A stretch of 64,000 nucleotides of DNA from the NCBI RefSeq assembly GCF_900580865.1, contig NZ_UTBZ01000140.1, positions 1-64,000 on the forward strand. Direction: 5' to 3'. The position numbers and the translations under genes are program-made. This DNA is from Pseudomonas viridiflava. GTDB taxonomy: Bacteria > Pseudomonadota > Gammaproteobacteria > Pseudomonadales > Pseudomonadaceae. This document shows, piece by piece, positions 7,650 through 16,628 of this stretch. The notes beneath the pieces were generated by a model, which ran no database searches, had not been told where the DNA came from, and worked only from the letters and a program-made list of their open reading frames with translations. Position 1 is the stretch's first letter, and each line of letters opens with the position of its first letter.

Positions 7650-9350
7650 ATGAAGATTTCCCGTCAAGCCTACGCCGACATGTTCGGCCCCACCGTCGGC
7701 GACAAGGTGCGCCTGGCCGACACCGAGCTGTGGATCGAAGTCGAACAAGACTTCACCACCTACGGCGAAGAAGTGAAATTCGGTGGCGGCAAAGTCATCC
7801 GCGACGGCCAGGGCCAGAGCCAACTGCTCGCCGCCGAAGTGGTCGACACGCTGATCACCAACGCGCTGATCATCGATCACTGGGGCATCGTCAAAGCCGA
7901 CGTCGGCCTCAAGGACGGCCGCATCGCCGCGATCGGCAAGGCCGGCAACCCGGACGTGCAGCCGAACGTGACCATCGCCATCGGCGCCGGCACCGAAGTG
8001 ATCGCCGGCGAAGGCATGATCCTCACCGCTGGCGGCATCGATACTCACATCCACTTCATCTGCCCGCAGCAGATCGAAGAGGCGCTGATGAGTGGCGTCA
8101 CCACCATGATCGGCGGCGGTACCGGCCCCGCCACCGGCACCAACGCCACCACTTGCACCTCCGGGCCGTGGCACCTGGCGCGCATGCTCCAGGCTGCCGA
8201 CGCCTTCCCGATGAACATCGGCCTCACCGGCAAAGGCAACGCCAGCCTGCCGGAGCCGCTGATCGAGCAGGTCAAGGCCGGCGCCATCGGCCTCAAGTTG
8301 CACGAGGACTGGGGCACCACGCCGGCGAGCATCGATAACTGCCTGAGCGTCGCCGATCAATTCGACGTGCAGGTGGCGATCCACACCGACACCCTCAACG
8401 AATCCGGTTTCGTCGAAACCACCCTCGGCGCGTTCAAAGGCCGCACCATCCACACTTATCACACCGAAGGTGCCGGTGGCGGTCACGCGCCGGACATCAT
8501 CAAGGCTTGCGGCTTCCCTAACGTATTGCCGAGTTCGACCAACCCGACCCGGCCGTTCACCCGCAATACCATCGACGAACACCTCGACATGCTGATGGTC
8601 TGCCACCACCTCGACCCGAGCATTGCCGAAGACGTCGCGTTCGCCGAAAGCCGCATCCGTCGTGAAACGATTGCCGCCGAAGACATTCTTCACGACCTCG
8701 GTGCGTTCTCGATGATCAGCTCTGACAGCCAGGCCATGGGCCGCGTCGGCGAAGTCATCACGCGCACTTGGCAGACCGCCGACAAGATGAAAAAACAGCG
8801 CGGCCCACTGCCGCAGGACGGCCCAGGCAACGACAACTTCCGCGCCAAACGCTACATCGCCAAGTACACCATCAACCCGGCGATCACCCATGGCATCAGC
8901 CATGAAGTCGGTTCGATCGAAGTTGGCAAATGGGCGGATCTGGTGCTCTGGCGTCCGGCATTCTTTGGTGTGAAACCGACGCTGATCCTCAAGGGTGGCG
9001 CGATCGCCGCAAGCCTGATGGGCGATGCCAATGCCTCGATCCCGACACCGCAGCCGGTGCACTACCGCCCGATGTTCGCCAGTTACGGCGGCTCGCTGCA
9101 CGCCACCAGCCTGACCTTTATCAGTCAGGCGGCGCAGGAAGCGGGATTGCCGGAAGCGTTGGGGCTGAAGAAGAGAATCGCCGTGGTCAAAGGTTGCCGT
9201 GATGTGCAGAAAACCGACCTGATCCACAACGACTATCTGCCGAACATCGATGTCGATCCGCAGACGTATCAGGTCAAGGCTGATGGCGTGCTGCTGTGGT
9301 GTGAGCCGGCGGAAACATTGCCAATGGCGCAGCGGTATTTCCTGTTCTGA
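7650..9350 (+). CDS. ureC: Urease alpha subunit UreC
   Basis: This is the catalytic subunit of urease (urea to ammonia and carbamate), 566 residues. Nickel-site histidines lie in GGIDTHIHFICPQQ near residue 134, and the carbamylated lysine is in GAIGLKLHEDWG near 217. The flap with the catalytic histidine is MVCHHLDPSIAEDVAFAESRIRRET near 320, and the metal-ligand aspartate is in SMISSDSQAMGRVGE near 360. All key residues are intact. The start at 7650 is set by GAAGGA 6 bases upstream; 11 extra codons from 7617 are not conserved. The accessory genes ureEFG lie 16 kb downstream. Confidence 0.98.
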   Translation: MKISRQAYADMFGPTVGDKVRLADTELWIEVEQDFTTYGEEVKFGGGKVIRDGQGQSQLLAAEVVDTLITNALIIDHWGIVKADVGLKDGRIAAIGKAGNPDVQPNVTIAIGAGTEVIAGEGMILTAGGIDTHIHFICPQQIEEALMSGVTTMIGGGTGPATGTNATTCTSGPWHLARMLQAADAFPMNIGLTGKGNASLPEPLIEQVKAGAIGLKLHEDWGTTPASIDNCLSVADQFDVQVAIHTDTLNESGFVETTLGAFKGRTIHTYHTEGAGGGHAPDIIKACGFPNVLPSSTNPTRPFTRNTIDEHLDMLMVCHHLDPSIAEDVAFAESRIRRETIAAEDILHDLGAFSMISSDSQAMGRVGEVITRTWQTADKMKKQRGPLPQDGPGNDNFRAKRYIAKYTINPAITHGISHEVGSIEVGKWADLVLWRPAFFGVKPTLILKGGAIAASLMGDANASIPTPQPVHYRPMFASYGGSLHATSLTFISQAAQEAGLPEALGLKKRIAVVKGCRDVQKTDLIHNDYLPNIDVDPQTYQVKADGVLLWCEPAETLPMAQRYFLF

Positions 9351-9363
9351 CAACCGTCATGGT

Positions 9364-9392
9364 CTGAATACGGACGTCGAAGTTCGTATTCA
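9364..9392. terminator. Inverted repeat between ureC and the SET gene
   Basis: CTGAATACG (9364-9372) and CGTATTCAG (9384-9392) form a perfect 9-bp stem with an 11-base loop. It lies between two convergent genes, where a bidirectional terminator would be expected. There is no run of T on either side, so classical Rho-independent function is uncertain. Confidence 0.45.
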
Positions 9393-9407
9393 GAAACGGT
9401 TAACGAT

Positions 9408-10808
9408 TTACGGAAATGCCCACGACATCTGCTGTTCGCTGTAGTTGTAATCCAGGCGCAACTCAGTCCCGGCCGGTATGTCCTGCGTGGCAAAGATGGC
9501 GTTAAGGATAAAGTCTTTGGTCACCAACTGTTTGCCCAGCCATTGTTGCGCTTCGACGTCGAACGGTACGGTTTCGACATTGTAGCCATCCGGTGCCTGA
9601 CGAATCGGCTTGCCCGCATCGTCGTATTCAAAATTGGAATTGATCCGGGAGATGATCGTGTCCCCAAGGATCGCCAACGGATCAGGCAGCAGTACGCCCG
9701 GGCCAGGTTTCAAACGCATCCCCGCCAGCATGGTGAAGGTCTGCTCATTGGGCCGGACAAATCTTGCTGGCGTAATCGCACCACCGTAGACACCGATTGC
9801 CTCACCTTTGGCGATGCGTCTGTTGGCCACCACCATGGACTGCCCGATCAGCGATTTCTCCCCGGGGACTTTGGCATCGGCCTCGGTGAACGTGCGCAAT
9901 TGCAGCTTCTCCTCATACAGCAACGCGACCTGTTCATGCCCTTCAAACTTGATATAGGGCTTGATCTGCTCAGAGGTATATTGATCGCCGTTTTCAAAGC
10001 GCACTTTGCTCTGCAACTTTCGAATGCGGATCGGCCGTCCGGCGGTGTCCCTGAGCGGATACTTGCCGTTGTTTGCGCGATTGTAGGTGCCCAATTGGTT
10101 GGCGAGGAACGAGTAGCGCTGTTCCTCGCGCATCATGCTCAACTCTTGCGCCGTGTAAGGTTTGACCGGCATCGATTCGGACGCCAGATAGAAGCGTTCC
10201 TCCGCCTCTCTGGGCAGCTCTTCCAGCGCCCACTCGAACTCATCATCACTGTGCCGGTCAACCTTGCGACTCTTGCGCGGCATGACCGCGCCGTCTGCGC
10301 CGAATACGGTGTAATCCTCCAGCGGATACCAATGGTTGCTCGACGGATCGTGAGCCAGTTCGGGTCCGGAAGGTTGCAGCTCGCTCGCCAACCGGGCCTT
10401 GTGCAGGCCGGTCTCGGCATCCACGCCGATCAATACGGTGCCGCCACCCTGCACATCGGCGTAGTGACGTCCCTTGAACGTGCGTAATCCTTGCGCGTCC
10501 GCGTCAGGTAGAGCGCTTGCCGATGGAATCAGGTAATGCTGCAGCGGCGCGACGTCAGCAGCAGAAACAGTCGAGGAGGTGGATGTCGGTTCATAGACGT
10601 GCACTTTCGGGATCGACGTCGCCACCTCGACTTCAAGTGCACGGCTACCGTCTTCAGCCGTGTCGCCAGGAGTTCTGCGGGCGAACGGGTCTGACGTGAG
10701 ATGCAGCGATTCCAATTCTGACCGGGTTGATTCAGAGGGTGTGCGCGGGCGTGTGGGTACATCGACAGCGCCAGCACCGGGTGTTGGCGGTTTGGGTTTG
10801 ACGGGCAT
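9408..10808 (-). CDS. SET-domain protein with effector-type N-terminal module
   Basis: The predicted protein has 466 residues and no signal peptide. Residues 1-87 are rich in Pro, Ser and Thr and probably disordered. Residues 88-165 contain the module PLQHY, FKGRHYADV, TGLHKARLASE and SGPEL, shared with the three proteins at 55417-64000. Residues 324-462 read as a SET domain: GEAIGVYGG, the ISRINSNFEYD segment in the substrate/cofactor knot region, and ELRLDYNYS as the FDY motif. Protein-lysine methylation is therefore likely. The start is chosen by AAGGA 9 bases upstream; an earlier frame start at 10850 lacks support. A secreted, host-targeted effector role is inference. Confidence 0.75.
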   Translation of the reverse strand: MPVKPKPPTPGAGAVDVPTRPRTPSESTRSELESLHLTSDPFARRTPGDTAEDGSRALEVEVATSIPKVHVYEPTSTSSTVSAADVAPLQHYLIPSASALPDADAQGLRTFKGRHYADVQGGGTVLIGVDAETGLHKARLASELQPSGPELAHDPSSNHWYPLEDYTVFGADGAVMPRKSRKVDRHSDDEFEWALEELPREAEERFYLASESMPVKPYTAQELSMMREEQRYSFLANQLGTYNRANNGKYPLRDTAGRPIRIRKLQSKVRFENGDQYTSEQIKPYIKFEGHEQVALLYEEKLQLRTFTEADAKVPGEKSLIGQSMVVANRRIAKGEAIGVYGGAITPARFVRPNEQTFTMLAGMRLKPGPGVLLPDPLAILGDTIISRINSNFEYDDAGKPIRQAPDGYNVETVPFDVEAQQWLGKQLVTKDFILNAIFATQDIPAGTELRLDYNYSEQQMSWAFP

Positions 10809-10838
10809 GAATACTTTTCCTTGTAAGCGTTGCGCAGT

Positions 10839-10857
10839 ACCCGCCGGCATGGCGGGT
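10839..10857. repeat. Small inverted repeat upstream of the SET gene
   Basis: ACCCGCC and GGCGGGT form a 7-bp stem with a 5-base loop between cbpM and the SET gene, both read on the minus strand. It could be a weak terminator for the cbpA-cbpM transcript, but no T-run follows. Confidence 0.3.
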
Positions 10858-10947
10858 GCTACGAAGACCGGCGTCCATTGCCGATCCTTGCCCGGAAAAC
10901 TATCAGACAGACTTGCCGGTTAAAACACGAGGAAACACCTGCAAACA

Positions 10948-11253
10948 CTACTCGACCACCAACCGCCCCAAGCGCTGGCGCAACATACGGTTCTCGGCGC
11001 GCAATTCGCGCACCTCTTCCAGCAGATCCAGCGCCAGGGCGACGCCTTCCCACTCAAGCTCCAGATCGCGCCGCAACTTGGCGGCGCGTTTGGCCAGAGC
11101 CAATTCGTAATCGGTGAAGCGCCATTCCCGGGGCTGCGCGCCCTGAGGTTCGAGGATGCCGTGCTCGACGATTTCGATCACGTAGACGTCCGACAAGTCG
11201 GCCGCCTCACAGAATTCTGCCAGGTCCAGTTGAACGATCAGGGGGCTGCTCAT
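10948..11253 (-). CDS. cbpM: Chaperone modulator CbpM
   Basis: This is the small regulator that binds the J-domain of CbpA and inhibits its co-chaperone activity. It has 101 residues, the family's usual size. The start MSSPLIVQLDLAEFCEAADLS and the MerR-like helical N-terminus followed by a coiled C-terminal helix (LLEEVRELRAENRMLRQRL) fit CbpM. The longer frame from 11346 would overlap cbpA and is not used. It lies 22 bases after cbpA on the same strand, the standard operon. Confidence 0.9.
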   Translation of the reverse strand: MSSPLIVQLDLAEFCEAADLSDVYVIEIVEHGILEPQGAQPREWRFTDYELALAKRAAKLRRDLELEWEGVALALDLLEEVRELRAENRMLRQRLGRLVVE

Positions 11254-11275
11254 GATGGCTACTCCGTCGTCGAAT

Positions 11276-12226
11276 TCAGAAGTTCTCTCGCGGGTTGAAC
11301 GCGGCTTTCTTCGCCAGCTCCTGCCACAGCGCCTTGACCTCGTCATCGGTGGTTTTCGGCATCACCGCTTTGAGTTGCACGAACAGGTAACCGCGCTCGC
11401 CCGCCTTGTTTTTCAGGCCATGACCTTTGGCGCGCATGCGCTGGCCATTCTGGCTGCCGGCGGGCACCTTGAGGTTGATCTTGCCGGTCAGGGTCGGCAC
11501 CGCCACTTCGGCACCCAACGCCAGTTCCCACGGAGCCAGCGGCAAGGTGATGATCAGGTTTTCACCTTCGACATCAAATTTCGGGTGCGGCGCAAAACGG
11601 ATGGTCAGGTACAGATCGCCATTCGCCCCGCCACCGACGCCCGGTGCGCCCTGGCCTTTGAGGCGGATGCGCTCGCCGTCGGTCACGCCCGCCGGGATCT
11701 TCACGTTCAGGCTCTTGCTGGTGTTGCTGACGTGCTGGCCGTTGGCGTTGTATTGCGGCACCTGGAAGGTGACCTTCTTCGACTCGTTCGCCAGCGTCTC
11801 TTCGAGGAAGATCGGCAGTTCCATTTCCACGTCTTGTCCCCGGCGTCCTGCACTGCGTTGTTGTCGACCATCGCCGCCACCGAAACCGGGGCCGCGATTA
11901 CCGAAGATAGAACTGAAGAAGTCCGAGAAGTCGCCGGTGTCGCCACCGCCGCCGCCAAAGCCGCCGCGGCTCTGCCAGCCCGGTGGCCCCTGAAACGGCT
12001 GACCGTGCTGGCCATAACGGCGCAGTTCGTCGTATTCGGCGCGTTTGTCGGCGCTCTTCAGCGCCTCATAGGCTTCCGAGGCGTCTTTGAACTTGGCCTC
12101 GGCGTCCTTTTCCTTGCTGACATCGGGGTGGTATTTGCGCGCCAGCTTGCGATAGGCAGCCTTGATTGCCTTGTCGTCTGCTGTCGGCTCCACGCCGAGT
12201 ATCTTGTAATAGTCTTTGAAGTCCAT
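11276..12226 (-). CDS. cbpA: Curved DNA-binding protein / DnaJ-like co-chaperone CbpA
   Basis: This is a 316-residue J-domain protein that stimulates Hsp70 ATPase and, in E. coli, also binds curved DNA. Residues 3-70 form the J-domain with HPD in KYHPDVSKE. A Gly/Phe-rich linker follows at about 75-130, then two DnaJ C-terminal substrate-binding domains. The cysteine zinc-finger of DnaJ is absent, as expected for CbpA. The start MDFKDYYKILGV is the conserved one; GGTGAT, matching part of the anti-Shine-Dalgarno complement, lies 7 bases before it. cbpM follows; the Hsp70-type gene is divergent. Confidence 0.93.
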   Translation of the reverse strand: MDFKDYYKILGVEPTADDKAIKAAYRKLARKYHPDVSKEKDAEAKFKDASEAYEALKSADKRAEYDELRRYGQHGQPFQGPPGWQSRGGFGGGGGDTGDFSDFFSSIFGNRGPGFGGGDGRQQRSAGRRGQDVEMELPIFLEETLANESKKVTFQVPQYNANGQHVSNTSKSLNVKIPAGVTDGERIRLKGQGAPGVGGGANGDLYLTIRFAPHPKFDVEGENLIITLPLAPWELALGAEVAVPTLTGKINLKVPAGSQNGQRMRAKGHGLKNKAGERGYLFVQLKAVMPKTTDDEVKALWQELAKKAAFNPRENF

Positions 12227-12518
12227 TGAAGGAATCACCATCCGTTATCGATTTCGCGCCGATGCCAGCATGCGCCGATTCGCGCGTGCCGGGTTGACCG
12301 ATCTCAAGGTTGTGACCGGGTGGCGCAGCAGAAGTTTATCGGCAGTGGACGGCGGTTCTTGCGACCGCCGGTGGTTCTGCCGGCCCATGCCAGCAAGTTT
12401 GGGGCAAAGTCCGCGCTTTCAACCCAGTCTAGTCGCGAAATAGCTGATGACCGGCCTTCGAATCTGGCGCGCACTGACATACACTGCGCGGCCGTTTTTT
12501 TGACCGGAACCGAAAGAC
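12227..12518. promoter_or_regulatory. Divergent cbpA / yegD intergenic region
   Basis: These 292 bases separate two divergent chaperone genes and should hold both promoters. No confident -35/-10 pair or regulator site was recognised by eye, and no small gene was seen. Confidence 0.4.
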
Positions 12519-13793
12519 ATGAAAGACGCCTCTCCAGCCCGTGCCTGCGGCATCGACTTCGGCACGTCCAACTCCACCGTCGGCTGGCTGCGCCCCGGCA
12601 TGGAAACGATGATCGCGCTGGAAGACGACAAGATCACCCTGCCGTCGGTGGTCTTCTTCAACATCGAGGAACGCCGCCCGGTGTACGGTCGTCTGGCGTT
12701 GCACGAGTACCTGGAAGGCTACGAAGGCCGCCTGATGCGCTCGCTGAAAAGCCTGCTCGGTTCCAAGCTGATCAAGCACGACACCAGCGTGCTCGGCACG
12801 GCAATGCCGTTCAAGGACTTGCTCGGCCTGTTCATCGGCCAGCTGAAAAGCCGTGCGGAAACCGCCGCCGGTCGGGAATTCGAACAAGTGGTGCTCGGCC
12901 GTCCGGTGTTCTTCGTCGATGACGATCCACTGGCTGACCAGGAAGCCGAAGACACCTTGGTCGATGTGGCGAAGAAAATCGGCTTCAAAGAGGTCTCGTT
13001 CCAGTACGAACCGATTGCAGCGGCATTCGACTACGAGTCGACCATCGAGAAAGAAGAGCTGGTACTGATCGTCGACATCGGCGGTGGTACCTCCGACTTC
13101 TCGTTGGTGCGCCTGTCGCCCGAACGTCGCGGCCTCGATAACCGTCACGATGACATCCTCGCCACCGGCGGCGTGCACATCGGCGGGACCGACTTCGACA
13201 AACAGTTGAGCCTGCAAGGCCTGATGCCGCTGTTCGGCTACGGCAGCCGCATGAAGAGCGGCGCCTACATGCCAACCAGCCACCACATGAACCTGGCGAC
13301 CTGGCACACCATCAACTCGGTGTACTCGCAGAAATCCAGCCTGGCGTTGGGCAGCATGCGTTACGACATCGAAGACACCGGCGGCATCGATCGCCTGTTC
13401 AAGCTGATCGAACAGCGCGCCGGCCACTGGCTGGCGATGGAAGTCGAAGAAACCAAGATCCAGCTGACCCACACCGACAGCCGCCATGTGCCGCTGGACC
13501 GGATCGAAGCAGGCTTGAGCGTTGAGCTGACCCGTGCGCTGTTTGAATCGGCAATTGATGCGTTGCTGGAGCGGGTGCGCGGCAGTGTTACGCAGCTGTT
13601 GAACGACGCCGGTGTGGCGGTGGAGCAGGTTGATACGGTGTTCTTCACCGGTGGTTCGAGCGGCATTCCGGCGCTGCGTAACAGCGTCTCGGCGATGCTG
13701 CCGAATGCGCGACATGTCGAAGGGAATATCTTTGGCAGCATTGGTAGCGGATTGGCGATTGAAGCGATGAAACGCTACGGCGCCATGAACTGA
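12519..13793 (+). CDS. yegD: Hsp70-family chaperone, YegD type
   Basis: This is a 424-residue actin-fold ATPase of the Hsp70 family lacking the full substrate-binding domain. The phosphate 1 motif is GIDFGTSNSTVGW at the N-terminus, phosphate 2 is VDIGGGTSDFSLVRL near residue 188, and the adenosine motif FFTGGSSGIPALRN lies near 375. The length matches E. coli YegD rather than DnaK (about 640). It is divergent from cbpA-cbpM, so all three may act together. The client is unknown. Confidence 0.9.
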   Translation: MKDASPARACGIDFGTSNSTVGWLRPGMETMIALEDDKITLPSVVFFNIEERRPVYGRLALHEYLEGYEGRLMRSLKSLLGSKLIKHDTSVLGTAMPFKDLLGLFIGQLKSRAETAAGREFEQVVLGRPVFFVDDDPLADQEAEDTLVDVAKKIGFKEVSFQYEPIAAAFDYESTIEKEELVLIVDIGGGTSDFSLVRLSPERRGLDNRHDDILATGGVHIGGTDFDKQLSLQGLMPLFGYGSRMKSGAYMPTSHHMNLATWHTINSVYSQKSSLALGSMRYDIEDTGGIDRLFKLIEQRAGHWLAMEVEETKIQLTHTDSRHVPLDRIEAGLSVELTRALFESAIDALLERVRGSVTQLLNDAGVAVEQVDTVFFTGGSSGIPALRNSVSAMLPNARHVEGNIFGSIGSGLAIEAMKRYGAMN

Positions 13794-13814
13794 CCTGAAA
13801 TCGGCGTCGCGCCT

Positions 13815-13898
13815 TTCGCGAGCATGCTCGCTCCCACACTGGATTGCATTTCAACTGAAGGAATGCGCTCAAAATGTGGGAGCGAGCATGCTCGCGAA
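13815..13898. repeat. REP doublet (REPIN) after yegD
   Basis: Inverted copies of the REP core with the variant centre GAGCATGCTCG sit between convergent genes. Both arms share the same change from the CCTG centre to CATG, so the arms have remained matched. Confidence 0.88.
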
Positions 13899-13928
13899 GG
13901 GGTCCGTTCAGTCGCTACAAGGCTTGGA

Positions 13929-14942
13929 TCAAACCATCCCGCCCAGCTTCAACTCACTCTTCAGATACGCATAATAAATCGGCCCCGCCACCACTCCCGG
14001 CAAGCCGAATGCGGCCTCGAACACCAGCATCGCCAGCAGCAACTCCCACGATTTGGCACTGATCTGCCCGCCGACAATGCGCGCGTTGAGGAAGTACTCG
14101 AGCTTGTGGATAAAGATCAGATAACCCAGCGCGGCAATCGCCACCCAGATCGACAGTGACAGGCCGACGATGGTGATCAGCGTGTTCGACATCAGGTTGC
14201 CGATCACCGGCAACAGGCCGAGCAGGAAGGTCAGCACAATCAGGGTTTTGGTCAGCGGCAGTTTGATGCCGAACATCGGCAGGATCACCGCAAGGAAGAT
14301 CCCGGTGAAGAAGGTATTGAGCAGGGAAATCTTGATCTGCGCGAAGACGATGTTGCGGAACGCCTGCACCAGCAAGTGCAAGCGGTCGAACAGCGCGGCG
14401 GCCAGCGGTTTGCGCTTGGTGACGTCGGGGATGCGCTGCAAGGCGATGATCGCGCCGAGGACCATGCCGATCAGCAATGTCACGAACATGTGCGCGGCGT
14501 CCTTGCCGACCAGTTGCAGGTCCGACAGGTGCTTGCTCATCCACTCGCCAATCGCCACGCGAAATTCCGCAGCACTGGCCGGCAGATAGGCGTCGATGAA
14601 CGGCGGCAATTGCCCGCGCGCGCGGTCGACCACGCCCATGAATTTGTCGAGGGAAGCGCCGGGGTTTTCCGCTTCATGCAGTAAGAAGCTGATGGCGCCG
14701 GCGAAGAGCAACGCCAGCACACTCACCACCAACGTGCCCAGCAACGCCACCGCCAGCCAGCGCGCGCGGCGGCCTTCGATCAGCCGTTGCAGTTGCGGGG
14801 TGAGCATGTTGACCAGTTCGAAAACCAGCAGCCCGGCCAGCAGGCTCGGCAACAAGCGCAGCGGCAGCACCAGCAGCAAACCGCCGAATATGATGATGCA
14901 ACTGACCCAGAACACTACATGACGCTCAGAAAACGTTGGCAT
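13929..14942 (-). CDS. AI-2E family membrane transporter
   Basis: This 337-residue inner-membrane protein belongs to the PerM/YdiK (AI-2E exporter-like) family. Hydrophobic pairs at both ends flank a soluble segment at about 90-150. The C-terminal half contains the family motif LPVIGNLMSNTLITIVGLS and ends with KSWELLLAMLVFEAAFGLPGVVAGP. The substrate is unknown; members have been linked to AI-2 export or to Na+/H+ exchange. It is monocistronic on the minus strand. Confidence 0.88.
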   Translation of the reverse strand: MPTFSERHVVFWVSCIIIFGGLLLVLPLRLLPSLLAGLLVFELVNMLTPQLQRLIEGRRARWLAVALLGTLVVSVLALLFAGAISFLLHEAENPGASLDKFMGVVDRARGQLPPFIDAYLPASAAEFRVAIGEWMSKHLSDLQLVGKDAAHMFVTLLIGMVLGAIIALQRIPDVTKRKPLAAALFDRLHLLVQAFRNIVFAQIKISLLNTFFTGIFLAVILPMFGIKLPLTKTLIVLTFLLGLLPVIGNLMSNTLITIVGLSLSIWVAIAALGYLIFIHKLEYFLNARIVGGQISAKSWELLLAMLVFEAAFGLPGVVAGPIYYAYLKSELKLGGMV

Positions 14943-15367
14943 ACAGCCTCAAAACGAACGGCGTAAAAGGATTGGCAGTCTGCCAGCGTTCCGGGGTAAG
15001 CACTAGGTATATGCGGTGCTTCAGCTCCCCTCACCCTAGCCCTCTCCCAGAGGGAGAGGGAACCGATTGGGGGATGCTCTGGATATCCAGTGACCTGAGA
15101 CAGCGCCATGGAATCCATGATCGACCGGTTTTTTCCGGTCGACGAATGTCTTGAAACACCGCGGTCAGTCCCCTCGCCCTCCGGTAGAGGGAACCGATCG
15201 AGGAATGGCGAAGAACTCCGGCGACCTGCCGGTCCTGTATTGAATCCAGAATCGGCCAGATAGTTCAGGTCGATGGATATCTGAAAACACCGCGGTCAGT
15301 CCCCTCTCCCTCTGGGAGAGGGCAAATCTCAAGCGAACGCGTCGACCAGGTACCCCACCGAATCAAG
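14943..15367. repeat. Gene-free spacer with repeated GC-rich palindromes
   Basis: These 425 bases hold no credible gene. Copies of the CCCTCTCCC/GGGAGAGGG palindrome lie at about 15026-15060, 15168-15190 (degenerate) and 15299-15320. The phrase ACACCGCGGTCAGTCCCCTC occurs twice, near 15157 and 15289, about 132 bp apart. The arrangement resembles a decayed version of the tandem array at the window start. Confidence 0.7.
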
Positions 15368-15673
15368 TTATTTTTTCTTCAAGCAATCACTCATGAACGT
15401 CTTGCGCGCATCGCCGGTCAGGGCTTTGGTGGCGGCATCGGCGTTGCAGGTTTTCATTTTCTGCTGCTGCGGGGTCAAGGCCTTGGCATCGTTGGCCGCC
15501 GGCGCTGCCTTGAGGCAGGTGCTCATGAAGGTTTTGCGCTCATCGCCTTTCAGACTCTTGGCGGTCGCATCGGCATTGCAGGTGGTCATTTTGTTCTGTT
15601 GCGCCGTGGCGGCGAAACCTTGGGAACACAGGAGCAAACCAATCATCAACAACGGCACACGCAACATCTTCAT
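15368..15673 (-). CDS. PsiF-repeat periplasmic protein
   Basis: This is a 101-residue protein with a signal peptide (hydrophobic 5-20, cleavage after AFA). Two PsiF repeats follow, each with the pattern K.TCN.DA..K.L.GD.RK.FMS.CLK. PsiF is a phosphate-starvation-inducible protein of unknown function. The start at 15673 has AAGGAG about 9 bases upstream; a longer frame to 15730 adds non-signal residues. The AraC-type gene lies 63 bases upstream on the same strand. Confidence 0.88.
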   Translation of the reverse strand: MKMLRVPLLMIGLLLCSQGFAATAQQNKMTTCNADATAKSLKGDERKTFMSTCLKAAPAANDAKALTPQQQKMKTCNADAATKALTGDARKTFMSDCLKKK

Positions 15674-15736
15674 GGAGTTTTCTCCTTGTCGCCGCACCGA
15701 GGGGTGCGACCTCTGCTGAAGTGTAGCCAAATCTTG

Positions 15737-16531
15737 TTACACCTTCCTGCCTTCCAGATGGCTACGGCGATACTGCTCCGGCGTGCACCCGGCCTGCCGC
15801 GCAAACATGGCGATAAATGCCGAGCCGCTGCTGTAGCCGAGGTCGAAGGCGATTTCCTGCACACTGCGTGAAGTCTCCAGTGCCTCGATCGCAGCGAGAT
15901 AACGCAGACGCTGGCGCCACTCGCCGAAACTCATTCCCAGCTCCCGAACGAATTGCCGCGCCAGCGTGCGCTCACTGATGTGCACTTGCATTGCCCAATG
16001 CGCCATCGGCTGATTGTTGCCCGGTTCGGCCTGCATGGTTTCGAGGATCGCCAACAACCCCGGGCTACTGGCGTAGGGCAGATAACACTCATGCACCGGC
16101 GCCTGTTGCAATTGATCGACCAACACTTGCGCCAGACGCTGGTCGGCATCGAGCTCGGGAATCTTCACGTCACGGGCGGCGAAGTCCTTGAGAATCGCTT
16201 TGAGAATGTCGCTGATCGCCAGTGTGCAGGCACGCCGGGGCAAATCGGTACAGACCTTGGGGTCAAGGCACACCGCACGATAGTTGACCGGTTGATGGCT
16301 GTAGAAACTGTGCTCGACCTGCGGCGGCACCCACACCGCGTACTGCGGCGGCGACATGAAGCGGCTGCCATCGACGTCCATGTGCAGCACGCCGTGCGCC
16401 GCGTATTCCAGCGTGCCCCACGGATGGCGATGCGGCGCGGCAAATTCATGGGCGTTGAAATCGGCATAACGGAAGTACACCGCCGACGGCAGTTCGCTGA
16501 AATCCAGCAGATCGATGTGTTTACTGTTCAT
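15737..16531 (-). CDS. AraC-family transcriptional regulator
   Basis: This 264-residue regulator has an N-terminal cupin domain (HRHPWGTLEYAAHGVLHM near residue 35) and a C-terminal AraC DNA-binding domain. The two helix-turn-helix units are visible in VHISERTLARQFVRELGMSFGEWRQR and VQEIAFDLGYSSGSAFIAMFARQAGCTPEQYRR. The cupin-plus-HTH size fits the NimR/YdeE-like group that often controls a divergent exporter. The divergent EamA gene starts 97 bases away and is its likely target. Confidence 0.88.
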   Translation of the reverse strand: MNSKHIDLLDFSELPSAVYFRYADFNAHEFAAPHRHPWGTLEYAAHGVLHMDVDGSRFMSPPQYAVWVPPQVEHSFYSHQPVNYRAVCLDPKVCTDLPRRACTLAISDILKAILKDFAARDVKIPELDADQRLAQVLVDQLQQAPVHECYLPYASSPGLLAILETMQAEPGNNQPMAHWAMQVHISERTLARQFVRELGMSFGEWRQRLRYLAAIEALETSRSVQEIAFDLGYSSGSAFIAMFARQAGCTPEQYRRSHLEGRKV

Positions 16532-16628
16532 GCTGTCCGGTTTCAGAGGCAGGTTGTCCGGTTCGAAGTATAGGCCTGCATCCAGACAAGGGATAATTGC
16601 CCTTCATCAACGTACTGGTTTCAAACTC

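Noticed and set aside
7614..9353. A 579-codon frame antisense to ureC
   Set aside because: It mirrors ureC almost exactly, as often happens in GC-rich genes, and has no recognisable protein features. The same applies to long antisense frames at 358-1827, 12429-13715, 22108-23352, 33484-34758 and 39126-40331.
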